This document shows, in pieces, positions 23,285-30,719 of a DNA stretch of 64,000 bases. The translations under genes and the position numbers were made by a program. The DNA lies in contig MFQZ01000010.1 in assembly GCA_001784435.1 (NCBI GenBank), positions 1-64,000 on the forward strand, read 5' to 3'. The number at the start of each line of letters is the position of its first letter. The stretch's first letter is position 1. The stretch comes from Candidatus Magasanikbacteria bacterium RIFOXYC2_FULL_42_28 (GTDB lineage: Bacteria > Patescibacteria > ABY1 > Magasanikbacterales > GWA2-37-8). A model generated the notes under the pieces. That model was given only the letters and a program-made list of their open reading frames with translations. It was not told where the DNA came from and made no database searches.

Positions 23285-24907
23285 TTATTTCATCTTCTCC
23301 CGCAACAACTTCTCCGCCACCACCGGATCCGCCGCCCCTTCGGTCGCTTTCATCACCATTCCTTTTAAAAACTGTAACAGCGGTTCTTTGCCCGCTTTAA
23401 ATTTGGCTACCTGTTCGGGATGGGAAGCGATGACGTCGTCCACAATTTTGCCGAGCGCGCCCTCATCACTCATCTGGCCATAGCCCTTTTCTTCCATAAT
23501 GTGCGTTGGGTCAATATCGGTATTGGCATCTAACATTTCATTTAGGATTTTGGCAGCGTTCGTGGAATTAACACGTCCGGTGTAAAACAACGCCAGCAAT
23601 TCCGAAAAATTTTCTGCCGATAATTTCAAAATCCGAATATCAATTTTGCGCTCGGCCATGGCACCCATCAATTTGGAGGTGAGCCAGTTACCGGTTAATT
23701 TTGCTAATGCTGATTTTTTATTATCTAAAATCTCCGAAGTAGTTTTTTTATTTTCGGGCTTGCCCGGCGTAGTCCCACTTGGTGGGACGGAGACGGGTAG
23801 AGAATGCAACCACTCCACCAAATCCGAATAAACATCTTCGGCATAAGTCGCCCAGTGCGGGTCAGTGGCTAAAATCGCGGCGTCGGCATAAGAAAAACCG
23901 TATTCTTCGTGAAAGCGGGCGCGTTTTTGGGCTGGCAATTCCGGTAATTCAATATTACCGGCAATTTTGGCAGGATTAAAGGGTGGAATATCGGGCTCGG
24001 GAAAATAGCGATAATCAGCCGAAGTTTCTTTAATTCTTTGCATGACAGTTTCGCCTTTGTCATCACTCCAACCGCGGGTCTGTTGGGACCAGGCCTCACC
24101 TTTTTCAATCATTGCGGTTTGGCGTTTGATTTCAAAATCAATCGCTTTTTCAACTGCGCGGAAAGAATTAATATTTTTTACTTCCACTTTATTATTCAAT
24201 TTATAATCACCGATTGGTTTAATAACCCCGGCTTCATCAACAAATTTTCCGGTTTCTTGCACCGACACATTGGCCTCACAACGCATTTGCCCTTTTTCCA
24301 TGTCCGCGTTACTTACGCCCAAATAGCGGAAAATTGTTTGTAATTCTTGGCAATAGGCCTTGGCTTCTATCCCGCTTTGAATATCCGGGTCGGAGACAAT
24401 TTCCACGAGCGGGACGCCAGCGCGATTAAAATCCACGAGGGTTTCCCCCTCCTGCCCGAGGAGGGGCGAGGGGTGGTGGGAGGCGCCGTGGGTTAATTTG
24501 GCCGTGTCTTCTTCCATGTGGACACGCGTGATGCCGATGCGGGCGGTGTCGCGGTGGTTTTTTGAAGTGATTAAATTTAAAACAATCGCGCCGTGTTCGC
24601 CGACCGGTTGATCAAATTGGGAAATTTGATATGCTTTTGGCAAATCCGGATAAAAATAATGTTTGCGGTCAAATTTACTTTCGGTAGCGATTTTACAACC
24701 CAAAGCAGTGGCAATTTTAACAATATCGGTAAGAGCAGTGGCGTTTGGCACGGGTAAAGTCCCTGGGTGGGCGAGGCAGACGGGGCAAATGTTAGTGTTA
24801 GGCGCGCCGTGGTCCGGATCATTTTTACACGCGCAAAACATTTTGGATTTGGTTTTCAGTTCCACGTGGATTTCCAGGCCGATGATGGTGGTGTATTTGG
24901 GTGTCAT
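23285..24907 (-). CDS. gatB: Aspartyl/glutamyl-tRNA amidotransferase subunit B
   Basis: A 540-residue GatB, which phosphorylates mischarged Glu-tRNA-Gln or Asp-tRNA-Asn and transfers ammonia from GatA. The N terminus (IIGLEIHVELKTKSKMFC) and the cradle motif with HYFYPDLPKAYQISQFDQP are diagnostic; the zinc Cys set is CACKN and CPVC (about 26-42). The C-terminal YqeY-like tail is present (about 410-540). Two stretches look inserted: residues near 150 (SHHPSPLLGQEGE, DNA 24445-24481, shared with the repeat at 47305-47344) and near 370-385 (PVSVPPSGTTPGK, from a GTCCCAC/GTGGGAC palindrome at 23772-23788). gatA and gatC are not in the window. Confidence 0.94.
   Translation of the reverse strand: MTPKYTTIIGLEIHVELKTKSKMFCACKNDPDHGAPNTNICPVCLAHPGTLPVPNATALTDIVKIATALGCKIATESKFDRKHYFYPDLPKAYQISQFDQPVGEHGAIVLNLITSKNHRDTARIGITRVHMEEDTAKLTHGASHHPSPLLGQEGETLVDFNRAGVPLVEIVSDPDIQSGIEAKAYCQELQTIFRYLGVSNADMEKGQMRCEANVSVQETGKFVDEAGVIKPIGDYKLNNKVEVKNINSFRAVEKAIDFEIKRQTAMIEKGEAWSQQTRGWSDDKGETVMQRIKETSADYRYFPEPDIPPFNPAKIAGNIELPELPAQKRARFHEEYGFSYADAAILATDPHWATYAEDVYSDLVEWLHSLPVSVPPSGTTPGKPENKKTTSEILDNKKSALAKLTGNWLTSKLMGAMAERKIDIRILKLSAENFSELLALFYTGRVNSTNAAKILNEMLDANTDIDPTHIMEEKGYGQMSDEGALGKIVDDVIASHPEQVAKFKAGKEPLLQFLKGMVMKATEGAADPVVAEKLLREKMK
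24445..24481. repeat. C-rich repeat embedded in gatB
   Basis: CCCCCTCCTGCCCGAGGAGG followed by GGCGAGGGGTGGTGGG resembles the intergenic sequence at 47305-47344 (CTCCCCCTGCCCGAGGGGGA then GAGGGGGTGGGA). It lies where the GatB family normally runs directly into the LVDFNRAGVPL motif. Confidence 0.6.
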
Positions 24908-24977
24908 ATTTTAATTAAAAACTGGCAGATTATTTCTACCAGTTTAACAGTTTTAGGAAGTTTTGGCAAATTTATTT

Positions 24978-25730
24978 TTAGACAGTGGGAGGGATAGAGT
25001 TGACCGGGTTGGCCTTTAAATTTTCGTATAAAATCAGGCCGGTGGCGATTAATAATGGTAATATTAAAAGTCCAATTATCCGATCAGCAAAACCATTGGC
25101 AATTTGCAACTGGATGATACTGATATCCGGAAACCAAAATATTATTTGCTTTATAAGCCATTGTAAAAATCCGCCGATGACGGTAAATAATACCGTGGGG
25201 GCAAGTAGGCGCCAGAGTACGGCCCACCAGCGGTTGGTCGCCAGATTTTTGCTCATTTTCATGGCGGTCGTTCCTCGTTCGCCGTCAGCCACGAGCGCAT
25301 ATAAACTAAAATGATACCAAACCATGAAAATTATTCCCGGGATAACAAACAATAATGCCCCAACCAAAGTGATTAGTCCGGTTAGAAAAGAAATCCATAT
25401 TGCCGGTAATATTATTTTTCCGGCCAGATTTAAGTTGTTCTTAACGCCGGCGATAGGGGCGTTTTTTATAATTTGATCAAAAGTTTTAATCAGCCCGAGG
25501 TAAGCCCAAAATGATACTAATAATCCAATTAGATATAGCATGGCTAAAATTATATCATCCCAAGTAACGTTGGTAATGGAATTTACCTCCAAACTGATAG
25601 TCGCGAACGCGAGCATCGCCAAAATAACGGCGGGCGCGAGTGAAATGATTAGATATGCCCAGATCTGTTTAAAATGTTTCAAATACAACGCGGTGCTTTG
25701 TTTAATTATGTCGGTGGTGCTAATAAGCAT
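24978..25730 (-). CDS. Multi-pass membrane protein, 250 residues
   Basis: Not assigned to a function. Five to six hydrophobic segments are visible, including the motif VIPGIIFMVWYHFSLYALV (about 128-146), typical of a widespread uncharacterised membrane family. The segment DGERGTTAMKMSKNLATNRW (about 148-167) lies after that helix, a pattern seen in such proteins where a signature helix is followed by an amphipathic stretch. It lies between tmk and gatB on the same strand, 5 bases after tmk. A second, longer membrane protein of similar style is at 43312-44277. Confidence 0.75.
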   Translation of the reverse strand: MLISTTDIIKQSTALYLKHFKQIWAYLIISLAPAVILAMLAFATISLEVNSITNVTWDDIILAMLYLIGLLVSFWAYLGLIKTFDQIIKNAPIAGVKNNLNLAGKIILPAIWISFLTGLITLVGALLFVIPGIIFMVWYHFSLYALVADGERGTTAMKMSKNLATNRWWAVLWRLLAPTVLFTVIGGFLQWLIKQIIFWFPDISIIQLQIANGFADRIIGLLILPLLIATGLILYENLKANPVNSIPPTV

Positions 25731-25735
25731 ACGAT

Positions 25736-26440
25736 TTAAGTTAAAATTTGTTTTAGAAGCGCGGTGGCCTCTGCTTTCATTATACCAATTTTTGCGTTTC
25801 CGTTCAACTGGTGGATGGCTGTGCCACGCTTTATAAAAATTTTTTTAAGTTCAGTCCCAAAAAATTGGCGGTGAGATTTTTTTAAAAATGGCAGGTTTTC
25901 AAAAATTACGTTATCTTGTTTTTGCGCTCGGCCGGATAATCTTTGGGCCGAAGTGGTCGGATTGGTTTTTACTAAAATTAAATGGTCAGGGCGATGGGTT
26001 AGCGCCAAATTATTCCCGGGCAGAGCCGATATTTTTTTCATGGTGAAATTTTTGTGGGCTAGCGATTGGTAGGCGAGCGAGGTGGAGATACCGCGGTCTT
26101 GGATAATTACTCGGCCGTCTTTAAGCAAAGGAATAATAATTTTGGTGTAGAGAATTAAACGATCGAGCGCGTAGGCCTCGGCCACGGCTTCAACCGGGTA
26201 GGTCGTGCCGTTTTTGATAAGTTCATCTCGAATTACCGCGCCTACGCCGGCGTAAGTTGGCTCGGCCGAAAAAATAAAATCATAGCCGTTAAGTTCGGAT
26301 AATTTTGGGTATTCTCCGGTTTTTTTTAAATATTCTTTTAAATCAAAAATCGCGTTGCCTTGAGCAACTAAATATTTTTTCCAAGTTTCAATAACAGTGC
26401 TTTTGCCAGAGCCGTCGATGCCGTCAATCAATATTAACAT
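25736..26440 (-). CDS. tmk: Thymidylate kinase
   Basis: A 234-residue P-loop kinase converting dTMP to dTDP. Walker A is IDGIDGSGKST (about 4-14). The DR motif is QDRGISTSLAYQ (about 119-130), with the Tyr/Gln that contact thymine. FSAEPTYAGVGAVIRDEL (about 58-75) matches the family EPTxTxxGxxIR segment. LID residues near GRAQKQDN (about 170). The final gene of the dTMP synthesis group here (dCMP deaminase, kinase, dut, thyA, folA, tmk). Preceded by a family C repeat that separates it from folA. Confidence 0.9.
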   Translation of the reverse strand: MLILIDGIDGSGKSTVIETWKKYLVAQGNAIFDLKEYLKKTGEYPKLSELNGYDFIFSAEPTYAGVGAVIRDELIKNGTTYPVEAVAEAYALDRLILYTKIIIPLLKDGRVIIQDRGISTSLAYQSLAHKNFTMKKISALPGNNLALTHRPDHLILVKTNPTTSAQRLSGRAQKQDNVIFENLPFLKKSHRQFFGTELKKIFIKRGTAIHQLNGNAKIGIMKAEATALLKQILT

Positions 26441-26445
26441 ATTGA

Positions 26446-26544
26446 AAATTCTAAGTTCTAAACTCTAAATTCTAATCGATTTGAATTTGTAATTTTAATA
26501 TTTGGGTTTGTTTAGATTTTAGTATTTAGAGTTTAGAGTTTCTC
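26446..26544. repeat. Family C inverted repeat between folA and tmk
   Basis: Arms built from TTTAGAGTTTAGAGTTT and AAACTCTAAATTCTAA with an AT-rich centre. The minus-strand 5' arm encodes the last folA residues (NSKL) and its TAA stop; the other arm ends about 5 bases before the tmk ATG. A shorter relative is at 59985-60016. Confidence 0.8.
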
Positions 26545-27008
26545 GTATATATCACAAAATCAAAACCAGCGTGTGGTTCGCGGGCAATTTCTTTCCAAAG
26601 CGCGGGATTAATTATTGGAAAGAAGGTGTCGCCATCCGGAGATTGGTGGACGTGAGTAATATATAATGTATCCACGCGGTCAATTGTTTGTTTGTAAATA
26701 CTCGCGCCACCACAGATAAATACATCTTCGTTTTTTAATTGCGCGAAAGCGTCATCAAGCGAATTAAAGACGCGTACGCCGTCTGGCACTTGGTAATCTT
26801 TGTTTAAAGTCAGCACCACTGTTTTTCGTCCTGGCAATGGCTTGCCTAAGTATCCTAAAATTGATTCATAAGTGGCTTGTCCCATTAAACAAGTTTTTCC
26901 CAAAGTGGTTTTTTTAAAAAACGCAAAATCTTCCGGAATATTCCACGGGATTTTGTTGTTTTTGCCAATGCAGTTATTGTCGGCGACGGCGGAAATGAGA
27001 GAGAACAT
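26526..27008 (-). CDS. folA: Dihydrofolate reductase
   Basis: A 160-residue DHFR reducing dihydrofolate with NADPH, needed to recycle the folate oxidised by ThyA. The family pattern is clear: ISAVADNNCIGKNNKIPWNI (about 4-23), the active-site acidic residue in PEDFAFFKKTT, MGQATYESIL, PGRKTVVLT and FICGGASIYKQ (about 108-118). ATG 27008 starts at MFSLISAV; the longer frame upstream is family A repeat. The last four residues and the stop derive from a family C repeat, so the C terminus has been trimmed or extended by the repeat. Confidence 0.93.
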   Translation of the reverse strand: MFSLISAVADNNCIGKNNKIPWNIPEDFAFFKKTTLGKTCLMGQATYESILGYLGKPLPGRKTVVLTLNKDYQVPDGVRVFNSLDDAFAQLKNEDVFICGGASIYKQTIDRVDTLYITHVHQSPDGDTFFPIINPALWKEIAREPHAGFDFVIYTRNSKL

Positions 27009-27124
27009 GTTGATAATTTCAAAATCCAAATTTCCAATTTCCAATCAATGTCAAAGCCAAAATGTCAAATTTGATATTTGTAATTTGGATTTGATTTGAC
27101 ATTGGATATTGGAAATTTGACATT
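27009..27124. repeat. Family A inverted repeat, copy 5
   Basis: Fills the gap between the thyA stop and the folA ATG. On the minus strand the start-proximal arm reads GGATTTTGAAATTATCAAC then ATG. Confidence 0.88.
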
Positions 27125-27137
27125 TATTTAGTAAATT

Positions 27138-28010
27138 TTAAACAGCAATTGGGAATGAGATTTTAGGATGGCTCTGATAACTCATCAATTCCGTATCCCC
27201 ATATTGCCAATCAAAAATATTCGTGAATTTTTCGGTTTTAATCTGGGGCAGGGGATAGGTATTTGGGTCGCGGGTAAGTTGTTCGCGTACGCCGTCAACA
27301 TGATTTAAATATATATGGGCATCTGCCAAAAAGCCGACCAATTTTCCTTCTTTTAAATTACATTCTTTGGCTAGTAAATGTAAAAGCAAAGCATAGCTTG
27401 AAATATTAAACGGCAAACCAAGCATCGTGTCTACCGAGCGTTGATTCCAGAGTAAATTTAGTCGGCCGTTGATTACCGTCACTTGAAAACCATAATGGCA
27501 GGGTGGCAGAGCCATTTCACCAATTTGACAGGGGTTCCAAGCCATCACAATCATCCGACGATCGCTCGGATTGGTTTTAATAGTTTCAATTAATTTTTTT
27601 AATTGGTCAACACCGGTATCAGCATAATTGGAATCAAAATTTTCGTAAGGCGCGTTAAAATGTCGCCATTGAAAACCGTAAATCGGACCCAAATCGCGTT
27701 CGGCTGCCATTTTTTGTTTGGTGGCTTCGTCGTGGGCGTAAGGTACTTTTTTAGGTGAGCACCATTCATCCCAAATATGGCAGTTTTTGGCTTTGAGCCA
27801 CTCTTTGTCCGTCAGGCCTTTGATAAAAAACTCCAATTCCGCGGCCATTACTTTAAATGGCATTTTTTTGGTTGTTAAAAGCGGATAACCGGTCGCCATG
27901 TCATGTTCAAAATACGCGCCGGCAATCGCGAGCGTGCCGGTGCCGGTGCGGTCGGTTTTGGTTTCGCCTTTTTCCAAAACGGTTTTGACGATGTTTAAAT
28001 AGGATTGCAT
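27138..28010 (-). CDS. thyA: Thymidylate synthase
   Basis: A 290-residue ThyA methylating dUMP to dTMP with methylenetetrahydrofolate. Signatures are TKTDRTGTGTLAIAG (about 18-32), WDEWC, the Arg pair in SDRRMIVMAWNP, the catalytic Cys in ALPPCHYGFQ, QRSVDTMLGLPFNI (dUMP contacts) and DAHIYLNHVD. Start ATG 28010 (MQSYLN) was chosen because the upstream part of the frame is a family B repeat. The cell therefore uses the ThyA/DHFR route and not ThyX. Confidence 0.95.
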   Translation of the reverse strand: MQSYLNIVKTVLEKGETKTDRTGTGTLAIAGAYFEHDMATGYPLLTTKKMPFKVMAAELEFFIKGLTDKEWLKAKNCHIWDEWCSPKKVPYAHDEATKQKMAAERDLGPIYGFQWRHFNAPYENFDSNYADTGVDQLKKLIETIKTNPSDRRMIVMAWNPCQIGEMALPPCHYGFQVTVINGRLNLLWNQRSVDTMLGLPFNISSYALLLHLLAKECNLKEGKLVGFLADAHIYLNHVDGVREQLTRDPNTYPLPQIKTEKFTNIFDWQYGDTELMSYQSHPKISFPIAV

Positions 28011-28012
28011 AT

Positions 28013-28048
28013 TTTTTAGTTCATAGCCAATAGTTCTTAGCCAATAGG
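28013..28048. repeat. Family B repeat before thyA
   Basis: TAGTTCATAGCCAATAG followed by a variant copy TTCTTAGCCAATAGG, lying between the dut stop and the thyA ATG. The arm facing the ATG ends 2 to 3 bases upstream of it. Confidence 0.72.
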
Positions 28049-28064
28049 ACAGCGACAAGTTTGT

Positions 28065-28487
28065 TTATTTTCCCGTACTGCCAAAACTGCCTAGTCCACG
28101 TTGGGCTTCGGTTAATTCATTTACTTCTTGCAGTTCGGCAATAGCAACAGGATAAATTATCAGTTGGGCGATTTTGTGGCCGGTTTCAATTTTATATGGT
28201 TCTTGTCCTAAATTTATTAGTTGCACATTGTATTCACCACGATAACCAGCATCAAATACCCCGCCCATCGTATGGATGCCGCCGTTTTTTGGCAATGAAC
28301 TTTTATCTTTCACAATCGCCGCGTAGCCGGTCTCAAATTCCAGAGCAAATCCGACAAAAAATATTTTTCTCTCGCCCGGTTGCAAATTATAATCTTCCAA
28401 AGAATATAAATCCATACCCACATCGCCCGGGTGGGCATAAGTGGGGAGGATAGCGTCGGGTTTTAGCCGTTTAATTTTAATTTGCAT
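28065..28487 (-). CDS. dut: dUTP diphosphatase
   Basis: A 140-residue trimeric dUTPase making dUMP for ThyA and keeping uracil out of DNA. The five family motifs can be read in order: PGDVGMDLYS (about 20-29), KDKSSLP (about 66-72), GGVFDAGYRGEYNVQLIN (about 80-97, catalytic Asp), KIAQLIIYP (about 109-117) and the C-terminal RGLGSFGSTG (about 129-138). Overlaps the next upstream gene by 11 bases. Confidence 0.94.
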   Translation of the reverse strand: MQIKIKRLKPDAILPTYAHPGDVGMDLYSLEDYNLQPGERKIFFVGFALEFETGYAAIVKDKSSLPKNGGIHTMGGVFDAGYRGEYNVQLINLGQEPYKIETGHKIAQLIIYPVAIAELQEVNELTEAQRGLGSFGSTGK

Positions 28488-29031
28488 ATTTTTTAACCAA
28501 TGCGTCCAGCTGGGCGTGTAAATTTTCCATGGTGCCGTTATTATTGATGTGTTCGATCGCGTACTTTACCACGTCTAAAATACTTAATTCCGTAGAGCGT
28601 TTGTGGTCTTCTAAAAATTGTTCGTAAGTTTTGGTGTTGTCGTCTGAATTTTCACCACGTTTTATCAGTCGCTCGTAGCGAGTTTCTGGTTCGGCAAAAA
28701 TTTCTATTAAGACAAAATTTGGTAATTGTGATAAATATTCAATATCAGCCATTCGACGGATTCCTTCCACCACCACTAAATTATTGGTAGCGGCTTGCGC
28801 GTCGCCGGCAATGGCTTTGGCCAAGGTATTTTCACCAAAAGTTGTGCGGATACATTCCGACATTTTAATCAAAAAATCACGCGATTGTTCCAGATAAATG
28901 CGATTTAGCAGGTCGCGCAAAATTGTGGAATAGCGGAAAGTATCGGCTTGATATTTTGTTTCTAAATATTTTGCCACCGTGCCCTTACCGCTTGATAGTA
29001 ATCCGGTAAATCCTAAAATTATTTTATTCAT
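28477..29031 (-). CDS. P-loop nucleoside/nucleotide kinase-like protein
   Basis: A 184-residue kinase with Walker A GLLSSGKGT (about 10-18), a catalytic-type region DTFRYSTILRDLLNR and an acidic Walker-B-like segment VVVEGIRRMADIEYL (about 87-101). It resembles dephospho-CoA-kinase-like and phage deoxynucleotide-kinase-like P-loop proteins. Lying between dCMP deaminase and dut in a dTMP-synthesis cluster, a deoxynucleotide monophosphate kinase role is plausible but not proven by any motif seen. Confidence 0.75.
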   Translation of the reverse strand: MNKIILGFTGLLSSGKGTVAKYLETKYQADTFRYSTILRDLLNRIYLEQSRDFLIKMSECIRTTFGENTLAKAIAGDAQAATNNLVVVEGIRRMADIEYLSQLPNFVLIEIFAEPETRYERLIKRGENSDDNTKTYEQFLEDHKRSTELSILDVVKYAIEHINNNGTMENLHAQLDALVKKYAN

Positions 29032-29037
29032 AAATTT

Positions 29038-29508
29038 TCACTTAGCCCAATCCGATACATACTGCCGGCATTTAATCCCGGCGGCGTCAAATAACCGACG
29101 GGCGGCGGTAAATGCGTCCACGTCGTGGTATTTATCACTTTCATAAATCACTTCTACTACCCCGTTTTGAATAATGGTTTTGGCGCACTCATTGCAGGGG
29201 AATAAGCAGGAATAAACACGCCCGCCTTTGACTGACATGTTGGCGTTGTAAATCGCGTTTTCTTCGGCGTGGCACATATAGGCGTACTTGGTGTTCAAAA
29301 ACGCGCCTTCACGCTCCCAAGGCAATTGATCAGCCTCAATACCGCGCGGGAAGCCGTTATAGCCCATACCTAAAACGACGTTATTTTTATCTACGACTAT
29401 CGAGCCGACTTGTGAGGAAGGGTCCTTGGAGCGCTCGGCAATCACATGCGTCATGCGCATAAAACATTCGTCCCAGGAGATCGTATTTTCGCGAGGAGTA
29501 ATAGGCAT
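29038..29508 (-). CDS. Deoxycytidylate deaminase
   Basis: A 156-residue zinc deaminase of the dCMP/ComE-B type converting dCMP to dUMP, the substrate of ThyA. Zinc and catalytic residues are His80 and Glu82 in CHAEENAI and Cys105/Cys108 in PCNECAK. The N-terminal SSQVGSIVVDKNN and GYNGFPRG (about 50-57) are typical of the dCMP deaminase group. First gene of the dTMP cluster; a terminator separates it from the PEP-utilising gene upstream. Confidence 0.9.
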   Translation of the reverse strand: MPITPRENTISWDECFMRMTHVIAERSKDPSSQVGSIVVDKNNVVLGMGYNGFPRGIEADQLPWEREGAFLNTKYAYMCHAEENAIYNANMSVKGGRVYSCLFPCNECAKTIIQNGVVEVIYESDKYHDVDAFTAARRLFDAAGIKCRQYVSDWAK

Positions 29509-29541
29509 ATATTTTAATTAATTCAATACCGAAATTGTATC

Positions 29542-29573
29542 AAAAAACCGCGCCTTGGGCAAGGGGCGGTTTT
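29542..29573 (-). terminator. Terminator after the PEP-utilising gene
   Basis: On the minus strand the stem AAAACCGC / GCGGTTTT encloses CCTTG/CAAGG and is followed by TT. It separates the upstream PEP-utilising gene from the dCMP deaminase gene. Confidence 0.7.
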
Positions 29574-29588
29574 AAGTTGATAAATTTG

Positions 29589-30716
29589 TCAATGTTGTTG
29601 TAATATTTTTACAAAACCTTTGTTGGCGTCTACTTCGATCATTTGGCCAGTCTTAATTTTTTTGGTAGCACCCTTAACACGTATTAGGGATGGCTTATTC
29701 AATTCTCTGCAAATTATCGCCGCATGGCACAAGATTGTTCCTCGTTCCATAATTATTGCCCCTGCTTTTTTTATATATGGAATATATTCTAAAGTTGGCA
29801 TGGTGCAAACCAAAATTTCGCCTTTTTGGAATGATGGTACTTTCGTCCCGTTTACTATTCGAGCTTTTCCGATATATTTTCCGCTATTAGCAGATATGCC
29901 CTTGATTATCTTTGCTGGCTTTTTGCGGGTAAGAATGGTTGCTTTAGTGGCTTGCCAGATATCAAATTTCGCCAGGGTTCTGCCCTGAATGCGATTGTAA
30001 TCGATGAATCTTATTTTATCCCCCGGCCAGACCATAAATTCAAAATAACCGCGTAGGTATTTGCGACTGTTAAAAGACGAACCCAATTGTTCTTTCAGTT
30101 GGCTGCGAGTTTTAGCATGGGTAACTTTTAATGCCTGTACGGCCTTTTTTATAATTTTGATCGCGTATTTGTTATGTTTAGAAAAAATCCAGTTAGTGAA
30201 ATTACTTGAAAAAAAGATCGGCATTTTTTGACAATTCCCGATGCTAAGGCCACTAAGTCGTCCTTCGTTAATTTCTCCCCAAATGCCGTTGTTATTGATA
30301 ATAAAAATAGCGGATAGTTTAATAATTTTAGAGCGAGGTCGTATTTCTACCCAATACTTATCTTCATCTAATTTTTTGTTTTTAAGCCAATTAATTGCAT
30401 TATGAGTATTACGCCCGCTTAGCCGCAACTTTGGCAATCTTTGGTTTTTTGGTATGGCACGCAACATACACTGTTGGTTGCCCATATTGTTTACGGTATC
30501 TTTAAATAATGGTGTGCGTTCGTTGATGTCGCGCAGTGTCATTTTTTCTGGTTTGTCATAGGGTAAATTTATGAGTATATGCAATAAATCTAGACGATGA
30601 CGTTTGGAGTTGTCTTCTATAAGCATACGTCTGCCGTTCGGTACTTGAATTTTTTTTAGCCATTCCGTAAACGGCGGCCAGGCATTTTTTTGAAGTTTTT
30701 GGTTGGAGTAAATCAT
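29589..30716 (-). CDS. Protein with C-terminal PEP-utilising phosphohistidine domain
   Basis: A 375-residue protein. The last 90 residues form the swivelling phosphohistidine domain of PEP synthase/PPDK/rifampin phosphotransferase enzymes: GKARIVNG, the catalytic His in ERGTILCHAAIICREL (about 325-340), then KPSLIRVKGATKKIKTGQMI. The first 280 residues were not recognised and are basic; they do not show a complete ATP-grasp domain. The stop of the next upstream gene, a pyruvate-kinase-like protein, is 3 bases away. A PEP/pyruvate or phosphotransfer role is inferred from these two facts. Confidence 0.75.
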   Translation of the reverse strand: MIYSNQKLQKNAWPPFTEWLKKIQVPNGRRMLIEDNSKRHRLDLLHILINLPYDKPEKMTLRDINERTPLFKDTVNNMGNQQCMLRAIPKNQRLPKLRLSGRNTHNAINWLKNKKLDEDKYWVEIRPRSKIIKLSAIFIINNNGIWGEINEGRLSGLSIGNCQKMPIFFSSNFTNWIFSKHNKYAIKIIKKAVQALKVTHAKTRSQLKEQLGSSFNSRKYLRGYFEFMVWPGDKIRFIDYNRIQGRTLAKFDIWQATKATILTRKKPAKIIKGISANSGKYIGKARIVNGTKVPSFQKGEILVCTMPTLEYIPYIKKAGAIIMERGTILCHAAIICRELNKPSLIRVKGATKKIKTGQMIEVDANKGFVKILQQH

Positions 30717-30719
30717 AGC

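Noticed and set aside
23179..23400. 73-codon plus-strand frame between pyrB and gatB
   Set aside because: It runs into gatB on the opposite strand and has low-complexity sequence; no support for a gene.
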